DNA of 64,000 bases from Pseudomonas xantholysinigenes. Its GTDB lineage: Bacteria; Pseudomonadota; Gammaproteobacteria; Pseudomonadales; Pseudomonadaceae. The DNA is taken from positions 3,043,501-3,107,500 of the forward strand of contig NZ_CP077095.1 in assembly GCF_014268885.2 (NCBI RefSeq), given 5' to 3'. Position 1 is the stretch's first letter. Every line of letters begins with the position of its first letter. The position numbers were made by a program, and so were the translations under genes. The notes under the pieces were generated by a model. The model had not been told where the DNA came from, did not search any database, and was given only the letters and a program-made list of their open reading frames with translations. This document shows positions 35,443 to 44,300 of the stretch, piece by piece.

Positions 35443-36513
35443 TCAGAAGGTTTCGAAGCCGGCCTTGGCCAGTTGCAGTGGCGTGCCCGCCGCGTATTCG
35501 AGCAGGCAACGCTCGGTGTCGATGCCCACGCTCAGCAGGGTTTGCCAGCGCTCGGTGTCGGGCAGGGTCATGTCCGGGTGGAAGCAGATCGGCGCGCTGT
35601 CGCCTTGCCCACCGCACATGGCTTCGGCGCGCGCGCGCAGCTCGCAGCTGTCCATCTGGCCGATCACTTGCTCCAGGTGACCCAGCCGGCCTTGGGTGTC
35701 GGCGCGATCGAGCACTTGCTCGCCCTGGCTCAAGTGCGGATCGAGAAAGTGGTTGGTGTGCAGCAGCCAACCATCCTCACGCGGCAGCACCAGCGCCGTG
35801 CGCTCGGGGCTCAGTTCGATGCTGAGCGCACGCGGGCTGCTGTCGTCGCGGGAGAACACGGTCAGCACGGTGGAGGCACTGACCCGCGCCGAACGCGCAA
35901 GCTCCACGGCCTCTTCGACGCTGCTGGCCTCCTCCAGCAAGCGACGGGCGATGGCATGCACCGGCACGCCGCCACTGTCGTTATCGCTGACATGGTGGAG
36001 GATGTTGAAGTGAAGCCCCAGGCCGGCACTGTTCACGCCCAGCTTGGCCAACATGCCGAACTCGCAGAACAGCTTGACGTGCATGCCACGCTCGGTATGC
36101 AGCGCCAGCATCAGGCCGTGGGGGCAGAGGCTGTCGTGCCAGTCCCAGGTTTGCAGGGTCTGCGGCGCGCGCGGGCCGCGCGGCGCGTGCACGGTGGTCG
36201 AACACTCGCTATGGCGGGTGCGTGCAGCCAGTACCTCGGTGCGGGCGTTCAGGCTCGCCAACTGCCACAGCGGCAAGCCTGCGCCGCTGGCCAGGCCGAT
36301 CACCTCCGCGGCCAGGTCCGGGCTCCAGGCCTCCAGCGCGGCCAGGCTGTTTTCGCCGATGCGCTGCGCTTCGCGCAGGCTTACGCCGACCCGTGGGAAG
36401 AAATCCAGGTACAGCTCGGTGGTAGTGCGGATCTGCTCGGCGAAACGTTCGCCGATCTGGCGACCACGCTCGAGGGGGTTGCGGACGTCGGTGACTAACG
36501 TGTGGATCTTCAC
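35443..36513 (-). CDS. C45-family peptidase / acyl-CoA:6-APA acyltransferase-like amidase
   Basis: 356 residues from GTG 36513, preferred because AGGAG stands eight bases upstream; the frame continues to 36585. The protein has the Ntn-hydrolase layout of the C45 family: an N-terminal pro-segment, then Cys104 in HSECSTTVHA as the expected self-released nucleophile, followed by TWDWHDSL, VNSAGLGLHFNIL and LLHTNHFL motifs. The family cleaves or transfers amide-linked acyl groups. It neighbours an MHS transporter and a LysR on the same strand, suggesting catabolism of an N-acyl compound. No signal peptide is seen. Confidence 0.8.
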   Translation of the reverse strand: MKIHTLVTDVRNPLERGRQIGERFAEQIRTTTELYLDFFPRVGVSLREAQRIGENSLAALEAWSPDLAAEVIGLASGAGLPLWQLASLNARTEVLAARTRHSECSTTVHAPRGPRAPQTLQTWDWHDSLCPHGLMLALHTERGMHVKLFCEFGMLAKLGVNSAGLGLHFNILHHVSDNDSGGVPVHAIARRLLEEASSVEEAVELARSARVSASTVLTVFSRDDSSPRALSIELSPERTALVLPREDGWLLHTNHFLDPHLSQGEQVLDRADTQGRLGHLEQVIGQMDSCELRARAEAMCGGQGDSAPICFHPDMTLPDTERWQTLLSVGIDTERCLLEYAAGTPLQLAKAGFETF

Positions 36514-36669
36514 TGCAGGAACTCCTGGTACAGCGCGCTCAAGGCATCGTTGCGGTTCTGGAAAGAGTGAGGCCGCCGGATTCAAGCGACCACCACCTTC
36601 AGCCTAGCGAGCCGATCCCTGCTGATCATCGCCACACCCCGCACAACTTTTGTGCCTGAACGGAAAAAC

Positions 36670-37599
36670 TCAGCGCCGCGCCGCCGACTCCAGGCCCTGC
36701 CCCCGCAGGTGTTCGTGCAACAGGGCGATGAAGGTCTGCACCTTGCGCGTGTTGCGCCGGTGCGGCAGGTACAGCACGTGCACCCATGGCCCGAACGCGC
36801 TCAACGCGCGCCAGTACTCAGGCATCACCTCCACCAGTTGTCCGTTGGCCAGATACGGCGCGGCGCACCATGTGGGCACGAACTGCAAACCCTGGCCATC
36901 GAGCAGGCATGCCAGCAAAAAATCGAAGTTGTCACTCAGCAACCGCGGCGTGGGCTGGCGCACCCGCAACGACTGGCCGTCACGTTCGATCCACCAGAAG
37001 CTACGGTTGAGCAGCGGGTGGCGCAGCAACAGCCAGTCGTGCTGGGCATAGTTCTCCAGGGTAATGGCTGCGCCGCGCCGGGCCAGGTAGTCGGGGCTGG
37101 CGCAGAGGATCACCCGGTTCTCGATCAACGGCTGGGCGATCAGCTCGGGCTGGTCGGTGGGGCCGTCACGCAGCGACAGGTCGTAGCCGCCGTCGATCAA
37201 ATCTTCGTTGGCGTCGTTGAGGTTTACCTCCAGACGCACCTGCGGGTGTTCACGCATGAAGCGGCAACACACCTGATTGAGAAACGCCGGGCCGAACGAG
37301 GGTGGCGCGGTGATGCGCAAGGTACCGCGCAGCTCATGCTGCAACTGCTCGACTTCTTCGGTTACCCGTTGCAGGTGCATCAGCGCCTGGCGGGCGCCTT
37401 CCAGATACAGCGTGCCCGCCTCGGTGAGCGCCATGCGCCGCGTGGTGCGCTCGAACAGGCGCACACCCAGTTCGGCCTCCAGGTGCGCGACGGCCTTGGT
37501 GATCGCCGACGGGGTCTTGCCCAATTGCTCGGCCGCACGGCTGAAGCTGCCGTGTTCGGCGGCAGCAACGAAGATGGTCAGGGCCGTCATTTTGTCCAT
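36670..37599 (-). CDS. LysR-family regulator
   Basis: 309 residues. The winged helix (MTALTIFVAAAEHGSFSRAA, LGKTPSAITKAVAHLEAEL) and effector domain with FGPAFLNQVCCRFMREHPQV are of the large CrgA/AaeR-like group. It is divergent from the YtcJ-like amidohydrolase (gap 224 bases) and lies upstream of the C45/MHS pair on the same strand, so it could control both. The effector is unknown. Confidence 0.88.
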   Translation of the reverse strand: MDKMTALTIFVAAAEHGSFSRAAEQLGKTPSAITKAVAHLEAELGVRLFERTTRRMALTEAGTLYLEGARQALMHLQRVTEEVEQLQHELRGTLRITAPPSFGPAFLNQVCCRFMREHPQVRLEVNLNDANEDLIDGGYDLSLRDGPTDQPELIAQPLIENRVILCASPDYLARRGAAITLENYAQHDWLLLRHPLLNRSFWWIERDGQSLRVRQPTPRLLSDNFDFLLACLLDGQGLQFVPTWCAAPYLANGQLVEVMPEYWRALSAFGPWVHVLYLPHRRNTRKVQTFIALLHEHLRGQGLESAARR

Positions 37600-37823
37600 G
37601 GTTTCTTCCTGTTCGGCACAAGCGGAGATGCACAGCGCCTTTTATCAGGCCCGCAGTTACCGCGTATTTGAATAGGCACTGGCATAACGACGGCTTGCAT
37701 CACGGCAATCATAGGCGACGGATTATTTCCTCTGGGAGAAAAAAGTTGTGCCTGCTTGCGCATTTTTCCACCCGCGCGCCTTGGCTAGGCTGCCGCTCCA
37801 ACACAACAAGAACGAGGCAGCGA

Positions 37824-39545
37824 ATGAAGCAGCTCCTGAAGATGGCGATCAGCGCGGGCCTTGCCTGCGCTGCCCTGCCGAGCGTTGCGGCAGTGGACGT
37901 GATCCTGCACAACGCCAAGGTCTACACCGCCGAGCCAGGCCAACCCTTGCAGCAGGCCGTGGCAGTCGAAGGCGAGAAGATCGTGGCGGTGGGCTCCGAC
38001 CAGGCCGTGCTGCGCCTGAAAGGCGACAGCACGCAGGTAATCAACCTCGGCGGCAAAGTGCTGATGCCTGGCATGCTCGACTCCCATTCCCATGCCATCA
38101 AGGGCGGCCTGCAACTGGAACTGGCCAACCTGGCTGGCGCAGCAATCCCCCTCGATGAACTGGAACGGCGTCTGCGCCAGTGGCGCAAGGACGGCAAAGC
38201 CGTGCGCGGCGAGTTCCTCTGCGTCGGTGGCGTGCCTGGCACCTACTGGGACGACATTCCCGCCCTGGAGCAGCGTTTCAACCACGGCGAATGGGCCGAC
38301 CAGCCGATCCTCTTCGCCGCCAATGACATGCACACCGGCTGGGCCAACCAGGCCATGCTCGAACGCGCGGGCATCAACAACCAGACCATCGCTGCCCTGC
38401 CCGCCGAGGCGCGCAATACCATTGGCCAGCGCCCGGACGGCACGCCGAACGGCTTCCTCGCCGATGCCAGCTACTACCCGGTGACCGACCTGCTGCCAGC
38501 GCTGTCCCACGCCACCTTGATGAGCGCCGGGCGCATGGCCCTGGATTACTACAAGCAACTGGGCATCACCGGCTGGATGGACCCGCTGGCCAACGAACTG
38601 CCGGGCGCCGACGTGCACAATAACTCAATGGGCGTGCTGCCGGTCTACAAGGATCTCGCCGAGCGCGGCGAGCTGACCGCCCACGTCGCGGCGCTGCTGA
38701 TGGCCGACTCCAAGGCCCGCCCCGCAGACCTCGACGAACTGGACAAAGTGCGCCAGCAATTTCTCGGCGTGCGCAACCTCACCCTGCCGGGCATCAAGGT
38801 GTTTGCCGACGGTGTGGCCGAGGCGCCGGCGCAGACCGCGGCGATGCTCAAGCCCTACAAGAACTCCGGGCGCAATGGCGAGTTGCTGCTCGACCCGCAA
38901 CACTTCGGCGAGCTGGTCAGTGCCGCCGATGCCCGCGGCTGGCTGGTGCACGTGCATGCGATTGGCGATCGCGCCGTGCGCGAAGCGCTCAATGGCATCG
39001 CCCAGGCCCGGCGTGATCGTCACAGTGGCATCCCCCACTCCATTACCCACTTGCAGATGGTCAGCCCCAAGGAATACGCCCGCTTCAAGCAGCTCGACGT
39101 GATCGCCGCGATGCAGCTGTACTGGGCCAGCGCCGATGAGTCCAACATCGACCTGGTCAAGCCCTACGTGGATGCCATGGCCTTCATGCACAGCTTCCCG
39201 GCTCATTCGCTGCTCAAGCATGGCGCGATCATCTCTGGTGCCAGCGACTGGCCGATCACCACGCCCGATCCCTGGAAGGCGATCTACCAGGCTGTCAGCC
39301 GCAAAGGGCCCAAAGGCGTGCTCAACGCCGACGAGGCCATTGACCGCCAGGTGATGTTCCAGGCCTACACCCTCAACTCCGCCCGGGCCATGCGCCTGGA
39401 GCAGCAGGTCGGCTCGCTGAAGGTCGGCAAGCAGGCCGACATGATCGTGCTCGACCGCGACGTGCTCAGCGTCGAGCCCGAGGCCCTGCGCGACACCCAG
39501 GTGCTGCAGACCTGGTTTGCCGGCAAGCAGATCTACGCGCGCTGA
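37824..39545 (+). CDS. Secreted YtcJ-like metal-dependent amidohydrolase
   Basis: 573 residues from ATG 37824 (GAGG upstream). The frame opens at 37668 but only this start gives a signal peptide (MKQLLKMAISAGLACAALPS, ending AVA). Amidohydrolase superfamily 3 motifs follow: MPGMLDSHSHAIKGG (His-x-His), GIKVFADGVAEAPAQ, VHVHAIGDRAVRE and SGASDWPITTPDPW. Such enzymes hydrolyse C-N bonds of amides; the periplasmic location suggests it prepares an amide for uptake. It is followed at 110 bases by a TorF-like porin gene. Confidence 0.88.
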   Translation: MKQLLKMAISAGLACAALPSVAAVDVILHNAKVYTAEPGQPLQQAVAVEGEKIVAVGSDQAVLRLKGDSTQVINLGGKVLMPGMLDSHSHAIKGGLQLELANLAGAAIPLDELERRLRQWRKDGKAVRGEFLCVGGVPGTYWDDIPALEQRFNHGEWADQPILFAANDMHTGWANQAMLERAGINNQTIAALPAEARNTIGQRPDGTPNGFLADASYYPVTDLLPALSHATLMSAGRMALDYYKQLGITGWMDPLANELPGADVHNNSMGVLPVYKDLAERGELTAHVAALLMADSKARPADLDELDKVRQQFLGVRNLTLPGIKVFADGVAEAPAQTAAMLKPYKNSGRNGELLLDPQHFGELVSAADARGWLVHVHAIGDRAVREALNGIAQARRDRHSGIPHSITHLQMVSPKEYARFKQLDVIAAMQLYWASADESNIDLVKPYVDAMAFMHSFPAHSLLKHGAIISGASDWPITTPDPWKAIYQAVSRKGPKGVLNADEAIDRQVMFQAYTLNSARAMRLEQQVGSLKVGKQADMIVLDRDVLSVEPEALRDTQVLQTWFAGKQIYAR

Positions 39546-39580
39546 GGCCTTGTCGGTGCAACTTTCAATCTAGCTCGCGC

Positions 39581-39606
39581 CCTGTGGGAGCGGGCTTGCC
39601 CGCGAA
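39581..39606. repeat. Single REP element
   Basis: CTGTGGGAGCGGGCTTGCCC palindrome between the amidohydrolase and TorF-like genes, same family as the arrays at 29.7 and 63 kb. Confidence 0.7.
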
Positions 39607-39655
39607 CAGGCTGTCTCTGATACACCGCTCACAATAACAATAACGGAAAGCATCA

Positions 39656-40381
39656 ATGAACCTACGCAACTTCATCGGCGGCGGCCTGCTCGCCTGCGCG
39701 CCACTGGCCAATGCCATCGATCTCGACGTCGACTTCAGCCTCGAAGCCAAGATCGGAGTCTTCAGCGACTATCGCACCCGTGGCATCTCCCAGACCCAAA
39801 ACGACCCGGCCCTGCAAGGCTCGCTGACCCTTGCCCACTCCACCGGCCTGTACGCAGGCGTGTGGAGCTCCAATGTCGATTTCGGCTTTGGCAACAGTAC
39901 CCGCCAGGAACTGGACTACTACGCGGGCTACTTCTGGCAAGTCAGCGACGACGTCACCCTCGACACCTCGTACATCAAGTACGTCTACCCGCGTCAAGGC
40001 AACTTCAACTACGGTGAATACCACGCCGAACTGCGCGCCTGGGGCGTGTTGCTGGGCGGCAACTACTCGGACAACTTCAACGGCGACCAGGCAATGTTCT
40101 ACAGCTATGCCGGCTATGCCATGCAGTTGCCCTACGACATCAGCCTGGAAACGCGCTACGGACGCAACGACTACAAGGACCCGAGCTGGTTCGCCAACGA
40201 CGGTTCGAGCCGCGATGCCTACCACGAATGGCAAGTGAAACTGAGCCGCATGATGCTGTCGCTAGACTGGTCGGTCAGCTACATCGACACCGACCTGTCG
40301 CAAGCAGAATGCGCCAGTTACCTGGGGTTCAACGACATTTGCTCGGCCACGGTGGTGGCCTCGGTCGGCAAATCCTTCTGA
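39656..40381 (+). CDS. TorF-family outer-membrane protein (Gcw_chp)
   Basis: 241 residues. A signal peptide (MNLRNFIGGGLLACAPLANA) precedes VFSDYRTRGISQTQNDPALQ, the signature of the TorF/Gcw_chp family. The mature part is beta-rich with tyrosine and aromatic-terminated strands and ends in Phe, so it is an outer-membrane barrel. Members are thought to be small porins. It lies next to a secreted amidohydrolase and may admit its substrate or product. Confidence 0.85.
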   Translation: MNLRNFIGGGLLACAPLANAIDLDVDFSLEAKIGVFSDYRTRGISQTQNDPALQGSLTLAHSTGLYAGVWSSNVDFGFGNSTRQELDYYAGYFWQVSDDVTLDTSYIKYVYPRQGNFNYGEYHAELRAWGVLLGGNYSDNFNGDQAMFYSYAGYAMQLPYDISLETRYGRNDYKDPSWFANDGSSRDAYHEWQVKLSRMMLSLDWSVSYIDTDLSQAECASYLGFNDICSATVVASVGKSF

Positions 40382-40706
40382 TCGAGCGTGGTACTCAGTA
40401 GATGGCTGGGCAGCAATGATGACCTGCTTGGATCAAACATGTCGACTTGGATACTTCATGGCCTAACACAGGCGATAGCTTTCGCACATGACCCCGTGCT
40501 CCACCCGGCGGCTTGCCACAGGCACTAGCCGTGCTTGTCCCAAACGTGAACCAATGACTGTTATGGGTCGCAAGCTGCTCTTCGCGACTGACCGCTTCCG
40601 ACCCATGGCTGCCGGTGCTGACGTTTCACAAACCGGGTAACGGTCGACACAAACAAGCCCGTTCCAGATAATCAAAGCTTTACAGGGATGCTCAGGAACC
40701 AATGCC
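40382..40706. other. Gene-free stretch with one palindromic repeat
   Basis: No convincing coding frame. It holds one copy of the TGGGTCG palindromic repeat (about 40551-40611, described separately) and otherwise nothing I recognise. Base composition is lower in GC than the flanks. Confidence 0.5.
40551..40611. repeat. TGGGTCG palindromic repeat, copy 1
   Basis: ATGGGTCGCAAGC is answered by GACCGCTTCCGACCCAT about 15 bases later. The central part reads CTCTTCGCGACTGACC. Related copies lie at 41478, 44190 and 46073. Confidence 0.6.
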
Positions 40707-41264
40707 ATGGATTGTCTTCCGACGCTGATCACAGATCGGCTGGTTCTCACGCCTCTCCAGTTAGAGGATTCATCCATTATCCAAGAGCTGTTCCCCTGCT
40801 GGGAGGTGGTTCGCTACCTTGATCGTCGTGTCCCATGGCCGTATCCGGAAGACGGTGCGCTGATCTATGTCCGAGATATCGCTCTGCCTGCCATGGCCGC
40901 AGGTCGTGAATGGCACTGGATGATCCGCATGCGTAACGATGCTGGCTGCACCCTGGGTAGTATTAGTTTGTATGATCAGCCCGGCAACAACAGAGGCTTC
41001 TGGCTCGCACCACAGTGGTGGGGAAAGGGCTATATGCGTGAGGCATGCCGGATTATCAATCGCTATTGGTTCGAGACACTGTCGCGTCCAGTCATGCAGG
41101 TTCCCAAAGCTATTGCCAACAACGCATCTCGCAAGGTCTCGGAACATGAGGGTATGCGCTTGGTAGATGTGCGGGCAGGCGATTTTGTATGTGGACCGAT
41201 GGGCGTCGAAATATGGGAGATGACTCGTGCAGACTGGTTAGAAAGTTCAACTGCCAGTCGCTAG
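40707..41264 (+). CDS. GNAT-family N-acetyltransferase (RimJ/RimL-like)
   Basis: 185 residues. Opening LITDRLVLTPLQLEDSSIIQ and the core LGSISLYDQPGNNRGFWLAP and WWGKGYMREACRIINRYWFE fit the RimJ/RimL acetyltransferase type, in which Gln/Arg-x-x-Gly-x-Gly is varied (WGKGYM). It transfers an acetyl group from acetyl-CoA to an amino group. Lower GC than the catabolic genes around it suggests recent gain. Its stop codon TAG begins inside the MITE-like element that follows, so the native end may have been altered. Confidence 0.8.
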   Translation: MDCLPTLITDRLVLTPLQLEDSSIIQELFPCWEVVRYLDRRVPWPYPEDGALIYVRDIALPAMAAGREWHWMIRMRNDAGCTLGSISLYDQPGNNRGFWLAPQWWGKGYMREACRIINRYWFETLSRPVMQVPKAIANNASRKVSEHEGMRLVDVRAGDFVCGPMGVEIWEMTRADWLESSTASR

Positions 41265-41424
41265 TGTCCTATCTCGGAGATACGTTCTCTTTTGGCGAGT
41301 GGCTTGGGTGTTCGGGCAAGGCGCCGCGACGAGTCATAGCAGGGCTATGGCGAGGAGTGGCAACGCCGGCCGGGCGCCAAGACGCCGCCAAAAGTGAACA
41401 GCTTATTTCCGAGACAGGACACTA
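41262..41424. mobile_element. MITE-like 163-bp element with TA flanks
   Basis: The left end TAGTGTCCTATCTCGG and the right end CCGAGACAGGACACTA are inverted copies of about 22 bases with few mismatches. TA occurs at both outer edges, as expected from TA target duplication by IS630/Tc1-type transposases. The inside is short, GC-rich and palindromic with no transposase, so it is non-autonomous. It begins at the stop codon of the GNAT gene. Confidence 0.65.
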
Positions 41425-41477
41425 ATTTTTACGGAGTCAATCACCGCCAGCTTCGAGTTGTAATCTGCCCTCCGAAG

Positions 41478-41530
41478 GGCTGCTTTGGGTCGTCAGCAGC
41501 CCTTCTGCGACTGACCGCTAACGCCCCAAT
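41478..41530. repeat. TGGGTCG palindromic repeat, copy 2
   Basis: GGGCTGCTTTGGGTCGTCAG and later CTGCGACTGACCGCTAACGC form the same imperfect palindrome as at 46073. It lies between the MITE and the stop of the convergent hypothetical gene. Confidence 0.65.
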
Positions 41531-41544
41531 GTGCTCTCCTGATT

Positions 41545-42015
41545 TCATGTCTTGGCTTCGATGGCTGCAATAGCAGCCAGATAAGCCTCACTACCAATTC
41601 CCACCTGACTCCATATCGGGCGTGTCTCCCCACCTTCTCGGTCATACTGTTCGTCCGCATCCCAAAGCGTGAGAATCTGGTTGGGGAAACAATATTCATA
41701 GCTGTTGAACTCATGTTGGCCAGATCCATCTGCCTCAGCCATCAGCAAGAACAGCTCGTCAGCAGGCAGGTTGAACACATTGATTCCTTTGAACATCACC
41801 CAGAAAGCTGCACTCTCCGACACACCTATGAAAAGTACTTCCTCACCGGCGTCGTACAAGATTTGTATGGCCGCACTGCAGAAATAATCGAGATCGCCAC
41901 GAGATTGTTCCAGCGGGAATCCAATGGCGGCCATTACCTCCCTCGTTTCCATCCGCGTGGCACCAAGGCGTACGGGGCCGATGGCTTGCAGTGGCAGAAT
42001 TTCAAAGGCAGGCAT
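41545..42015 (-). CDS. Hypothetical protein, 156 aa
   Basis: No firm family. The opening FEILPLQAIGPVRLGATRME is a motif I associate with short bacterial proteins of the immunity or anti-toxin style, but no partner toxin is nearby. The protein is acidic, without signal peptide or membrane segment, and of lower GC than neighbouring metabolic genes. It stands alone between a MITE and a cupin gene, which suits a recently gained cassette. Confidence 0.6.
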   Translation of the reverse strand: MPAFEILPLQAIGPVRLGATRMETREVMAAIGFPLEQSRGDLDYFCSAAIQILYDAGEEVLFIGVSESAAFWVMFKGINVFNLPADELFLLMAEADGSGQHEFNSYEYCFPNQILTLWDADEQYDREGGETRPIWSQVGIGSEAYLAAIAAIEAKT

Positions 42016-42123
42016 TTAGGGGGCATCCTGAAAGCAGTAAAGTGGACTTTGAATCAATAGGCTTGGGGGCGAAAGGAGGATGGAGTGTATCAAGGCTCTG
42101 GCCTCATCACCTGCAATACCAAC

Positions 42124-42510
42124 TCATATCCAGACGTCATTCACCGCAGTTCGCTCCCCGCCTTCATGGCCGGTGTTCAAAACGCCTCGCGGCTCGATCA
42201 TCATCAGTTTCGTTTCCGCCTGCGCCGCCGTTCTGTGCTCTACACCACGCGGCACGACATACAGCTCGCCCGGCTGCACATACACGCTGCCCTCCGGCAG
42301 ATCGATACGCAAGGTGCCTTCAAGCACCAGGAACGCTTCGTCGGTCTCCGGGTGCGAGTGCCAGATGAATTCCCCTTCGATGCGCACCACCTTGAACTGG
42401 TAGTCGTTCATTTCCGCGACCACCCTTGGGCTCCACTGTTGCTCGATCAGTGCAGCCTTCTGAGCCAGGTTCACAGGTTGCGATGCGCGTTGCGGGTGTA
42501 AGTCGGCCAT
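42124..42510 (-). CDS. Cupin-domain protein
   Basis: 128 residues. Cupin motif 1 (GEFIWHSHPETDEAFLVLEG) and motif 2 (PGELYVVPRGVEHRT) hold the metal-binding His, His, Glu and His. Single-domain cupins of this length may be small dioxygenases or isomerases. It is 72 bases downstream of an AraC gene on the same strand, so it may be its target. Confidence 0.85.
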   Translation of the reverse strand: MADLHPQRASQPVNLAQKAALIEQQWSPRVVAEMNDYQFKVVRIEGEFIWHSHPETDEAFLVLEGTLRIDLPEGSVYVQPGELYVVPRGVEHRTAAQAETKLMMIEPRGVLNTGHEGGERTAVNDVWI

Positions 42511-42582
42511 GACAGATCCTCTGTAGTTAGAGTGATCAGGCTACCGAAGAGAAAGCCGGCGTCTCTTGTACGATCCTGCAAG

Positions 42583-43404
42583 TCAGCGGGCAGGCCGCAA
42601 GCGTTCCAGCCAGCGCAGAGGCGGCACGCCGTAGGCGCGGGTAAAGTGCCGGGTCATGTGGCTCTGGTCGTGAAAGCCTGCAGCGAGGGCGGCATCGACC
42701 AGGGTGAAGCCATCCAGGATCAGCCTGCGAAAACAGTCCAGCCGTCGTAGCGTGACAAAACGGTACGGGCTGGTGCCATAAAGGGCCCGGAAGTCCCGTG
42801 ACAAGCTCCATTGTTCACGGCCGCTGGCCTGCTCGAGCATTTCCAGTGTGATGCCGTGGTCAAGGTGCTCCATGATGAACGCCCTGGCGCGCTCGGCCGA
42901 GCGGTAGTCCAGGCGTTTGCGGCCGCGGGACTTGCCGCCGACTGCACGCAGCGCCATGGCCAGATCATAGACGGCGTCCTGCTCCTCCAGTGTTTCCAGC
43001 GGATGCTCCATTGCCTGCACGAAGGCCTCGCTGGCGCGATAGAGACGCGGGTCGCTGGACAGCCCGCCGCCAATGAATGGCAGCGGTTCGCCGCCGAGCA
43101 CGCTCTGGATCAGCGAAGGATCGATGTAGGCCATCCGGTAGCGAAAACCAATATCCGTGCCGGCCATGCCGTCATGGACTTCGTCCGGGTGCAGCACCAG
43201 TGTGTTGCCCGGCACGCCGTGGCACAGCGCCCCTTTGTAGTGAAAGCTCTGTACACCGGCAAGGGTACGGCCTATCGAGTAGGTATCGTGCCGATGGGGG
43301 TCGTAGCCATGGCCGCCAAACCACGCCTCGATGCGCTCCACGCGGCCAGGCGTGGCGCTGCGTATGACCCAATCAGCGGGGGATGGATTTACTTTTCGTT
43401 CCAT
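42583..43404 (-). CDS. AraC-family regulator with cupin sensor
   Basis: 273 residues from ATG 43404 (MERKVNPSPADW). The N-terminal cupin-like sensor has FGGHGYDPHRHDTYSIGRTL. The C-terminal helix-turn-helix pair (LEMLEQASGREQWSLSRDFR, AALAAGFHDQSHMTRHFTRA) is complete. The frame extends to 43464 but this start gives the usual family length. It probably regulates the cupin gene just downstream. The 245 bases before the next gene hold no gene. Confidence 0.87.
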   Translation of the reverse strand: MERKVNPSPADWVIRSATPGRVERIEAWFGGHGYDPHRHDTYSIGRTLAGVQSFHYKGALCHGVPGNTLVLHPDEVHDGMAGTDIGFRYRMAYIDPSLIQSVLGGEPLPFIGGGLSSDPRLYRASEAFVQAMEHPLETLEEQDAVYDLAMALRAVGGKSRGRKRLDYRSAERARAFIMEHLDHGITLEMLEQASGREQWSLSRDFRALYGTSPYRFVTLRRLDCFRRLILDGFTLVDAALAAGFHDQSHMTRHFTRAYGVPPLRWLERLRPAR

Positions 43405-43649
43405 GGATAAGCTTGCTGCTGGTGCGCAATGTTGGATAAGGATGGCCCATCCTATTTCAGTCAACAGTTCCGGATTACTTAGCTACGCTCTAGGGCGTAT
43501 ATGCCATGACCAGCGCCGAGGTCGTAGCATATCCGTTGAAGAGCCGATGCGTGCGACGCGATCGCTGTATGGCGCGTTTTTATTTAATCTGTGTCTAACA
43601 GTCTCCTATTGACCGCCCTACCATCGGCCGCTCCGTCCAGGTGCATACG

Positions 43650-44141
43650 ATGAAAGAGATTCCCGGCAACATCGATTTTTCAGGCTTGACGGCCCGTCGG
43701 CTAGGGCCAAACGATCGTGAGATCATTTGTGTGCACCGTGAAACGATGTTCCTTGAGGCGGGAGGTGACCCATCAGAGTTGCGGGTGATGACTGAGCACT
43801 TCCGTCCCTGGTTGCACCAGCGCCTACTCGATGGCCGCTACTACGGTTTTGCGCTGATGGACACGGGGCAGCCTGTGGCGGCGATAGGTCTGATGAATAT
43901 CGACTGGCCACCTCATCCTTCCCATCCGGCCTTAGACCAGCGCGGCTATGTGCTAAATGTTTTCGTCGAACCTGCTTACCGGCGCCGGGGCTTGGCTTCA
44001 ACCCTGATGAAGTTGGCTGAAGCCGAGTTTGCGCAACGCGGAATGAGTTTTGCCGTGCTACACGCGACCAAGGCCGGCAAGCCGGTGTATGAAGGACTGG
44101 GCTGGGCAAATACATCTGAAATGGCGAAAACCGTTTCGTAA
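43650..44141 (+). CDS. GNAT-family N-acetyltransferase
   Basis: 163 residues from ATG 43650. The acetyl-CoA binding core VLNVFVEPAYRRRGLASTLM has the classical R/Q-x-x-G-x-G/A loop (RRRGLA), and the C-terminus has KAGKPVYEGLGWANTSEM. It probably acetylates a small molecule. It stands alone, bounded downstream by a palindromic repeat. Confidence 0.88.
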   Translation: MKEIPGNIDFSGLTARRLGPNDREIICVHRETMFLEAGGDPSELRVMTEHFRPWLHQRLLDGRYYGFALMDTGQPVAAIGLMNIDWPPHPSHPALDQRGYVLNVFVEPAYRRRGLASTLMKLAEAEFAQRGMSFAVLHATKAGKPVYEGLGWANTSEMAKTVS

Positions 44142-44189
44142 TTTCACTGCCTATCTCAGGAGTCTGGTCGCCGATTCCAACTGTCGATG

Positions 44190-44250
44190 AAAGGCTGCCT
44201 CGGGTCGAAAGCAGCGGTTCGCGAGTGGCTGCTTTGGACCCATAGCGGAC
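44190..44250. repeat. TGGGTCG palindromic repeat, copy 3
   Basis: GGCTGCCTCGGGTCGAAAGC is followed by TTCGCGAGTGGCTGCTTTGG and GACCCATAGCGG, the reverse-complement style of copies 2 and 4. Confidence 0.55.
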
Positions 44251-44300
44251 GGTGGGGACAGGCAGAAGTCGGCATCGCTGTGCCAAGCCAGTGGCTGGAT

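Noticed and set aside
40463..40777. 104-codon minus-strand frame
   Set aside because: It crosses a palindromic repeat and overlaps the GNAT start, without any protein resemblance.
41189..41425. 78-codon frame across the GNAT end and MITE
   Set aside because: It lies inside the palindromic element and overlaps the GNAT gene, with no family resemblance.
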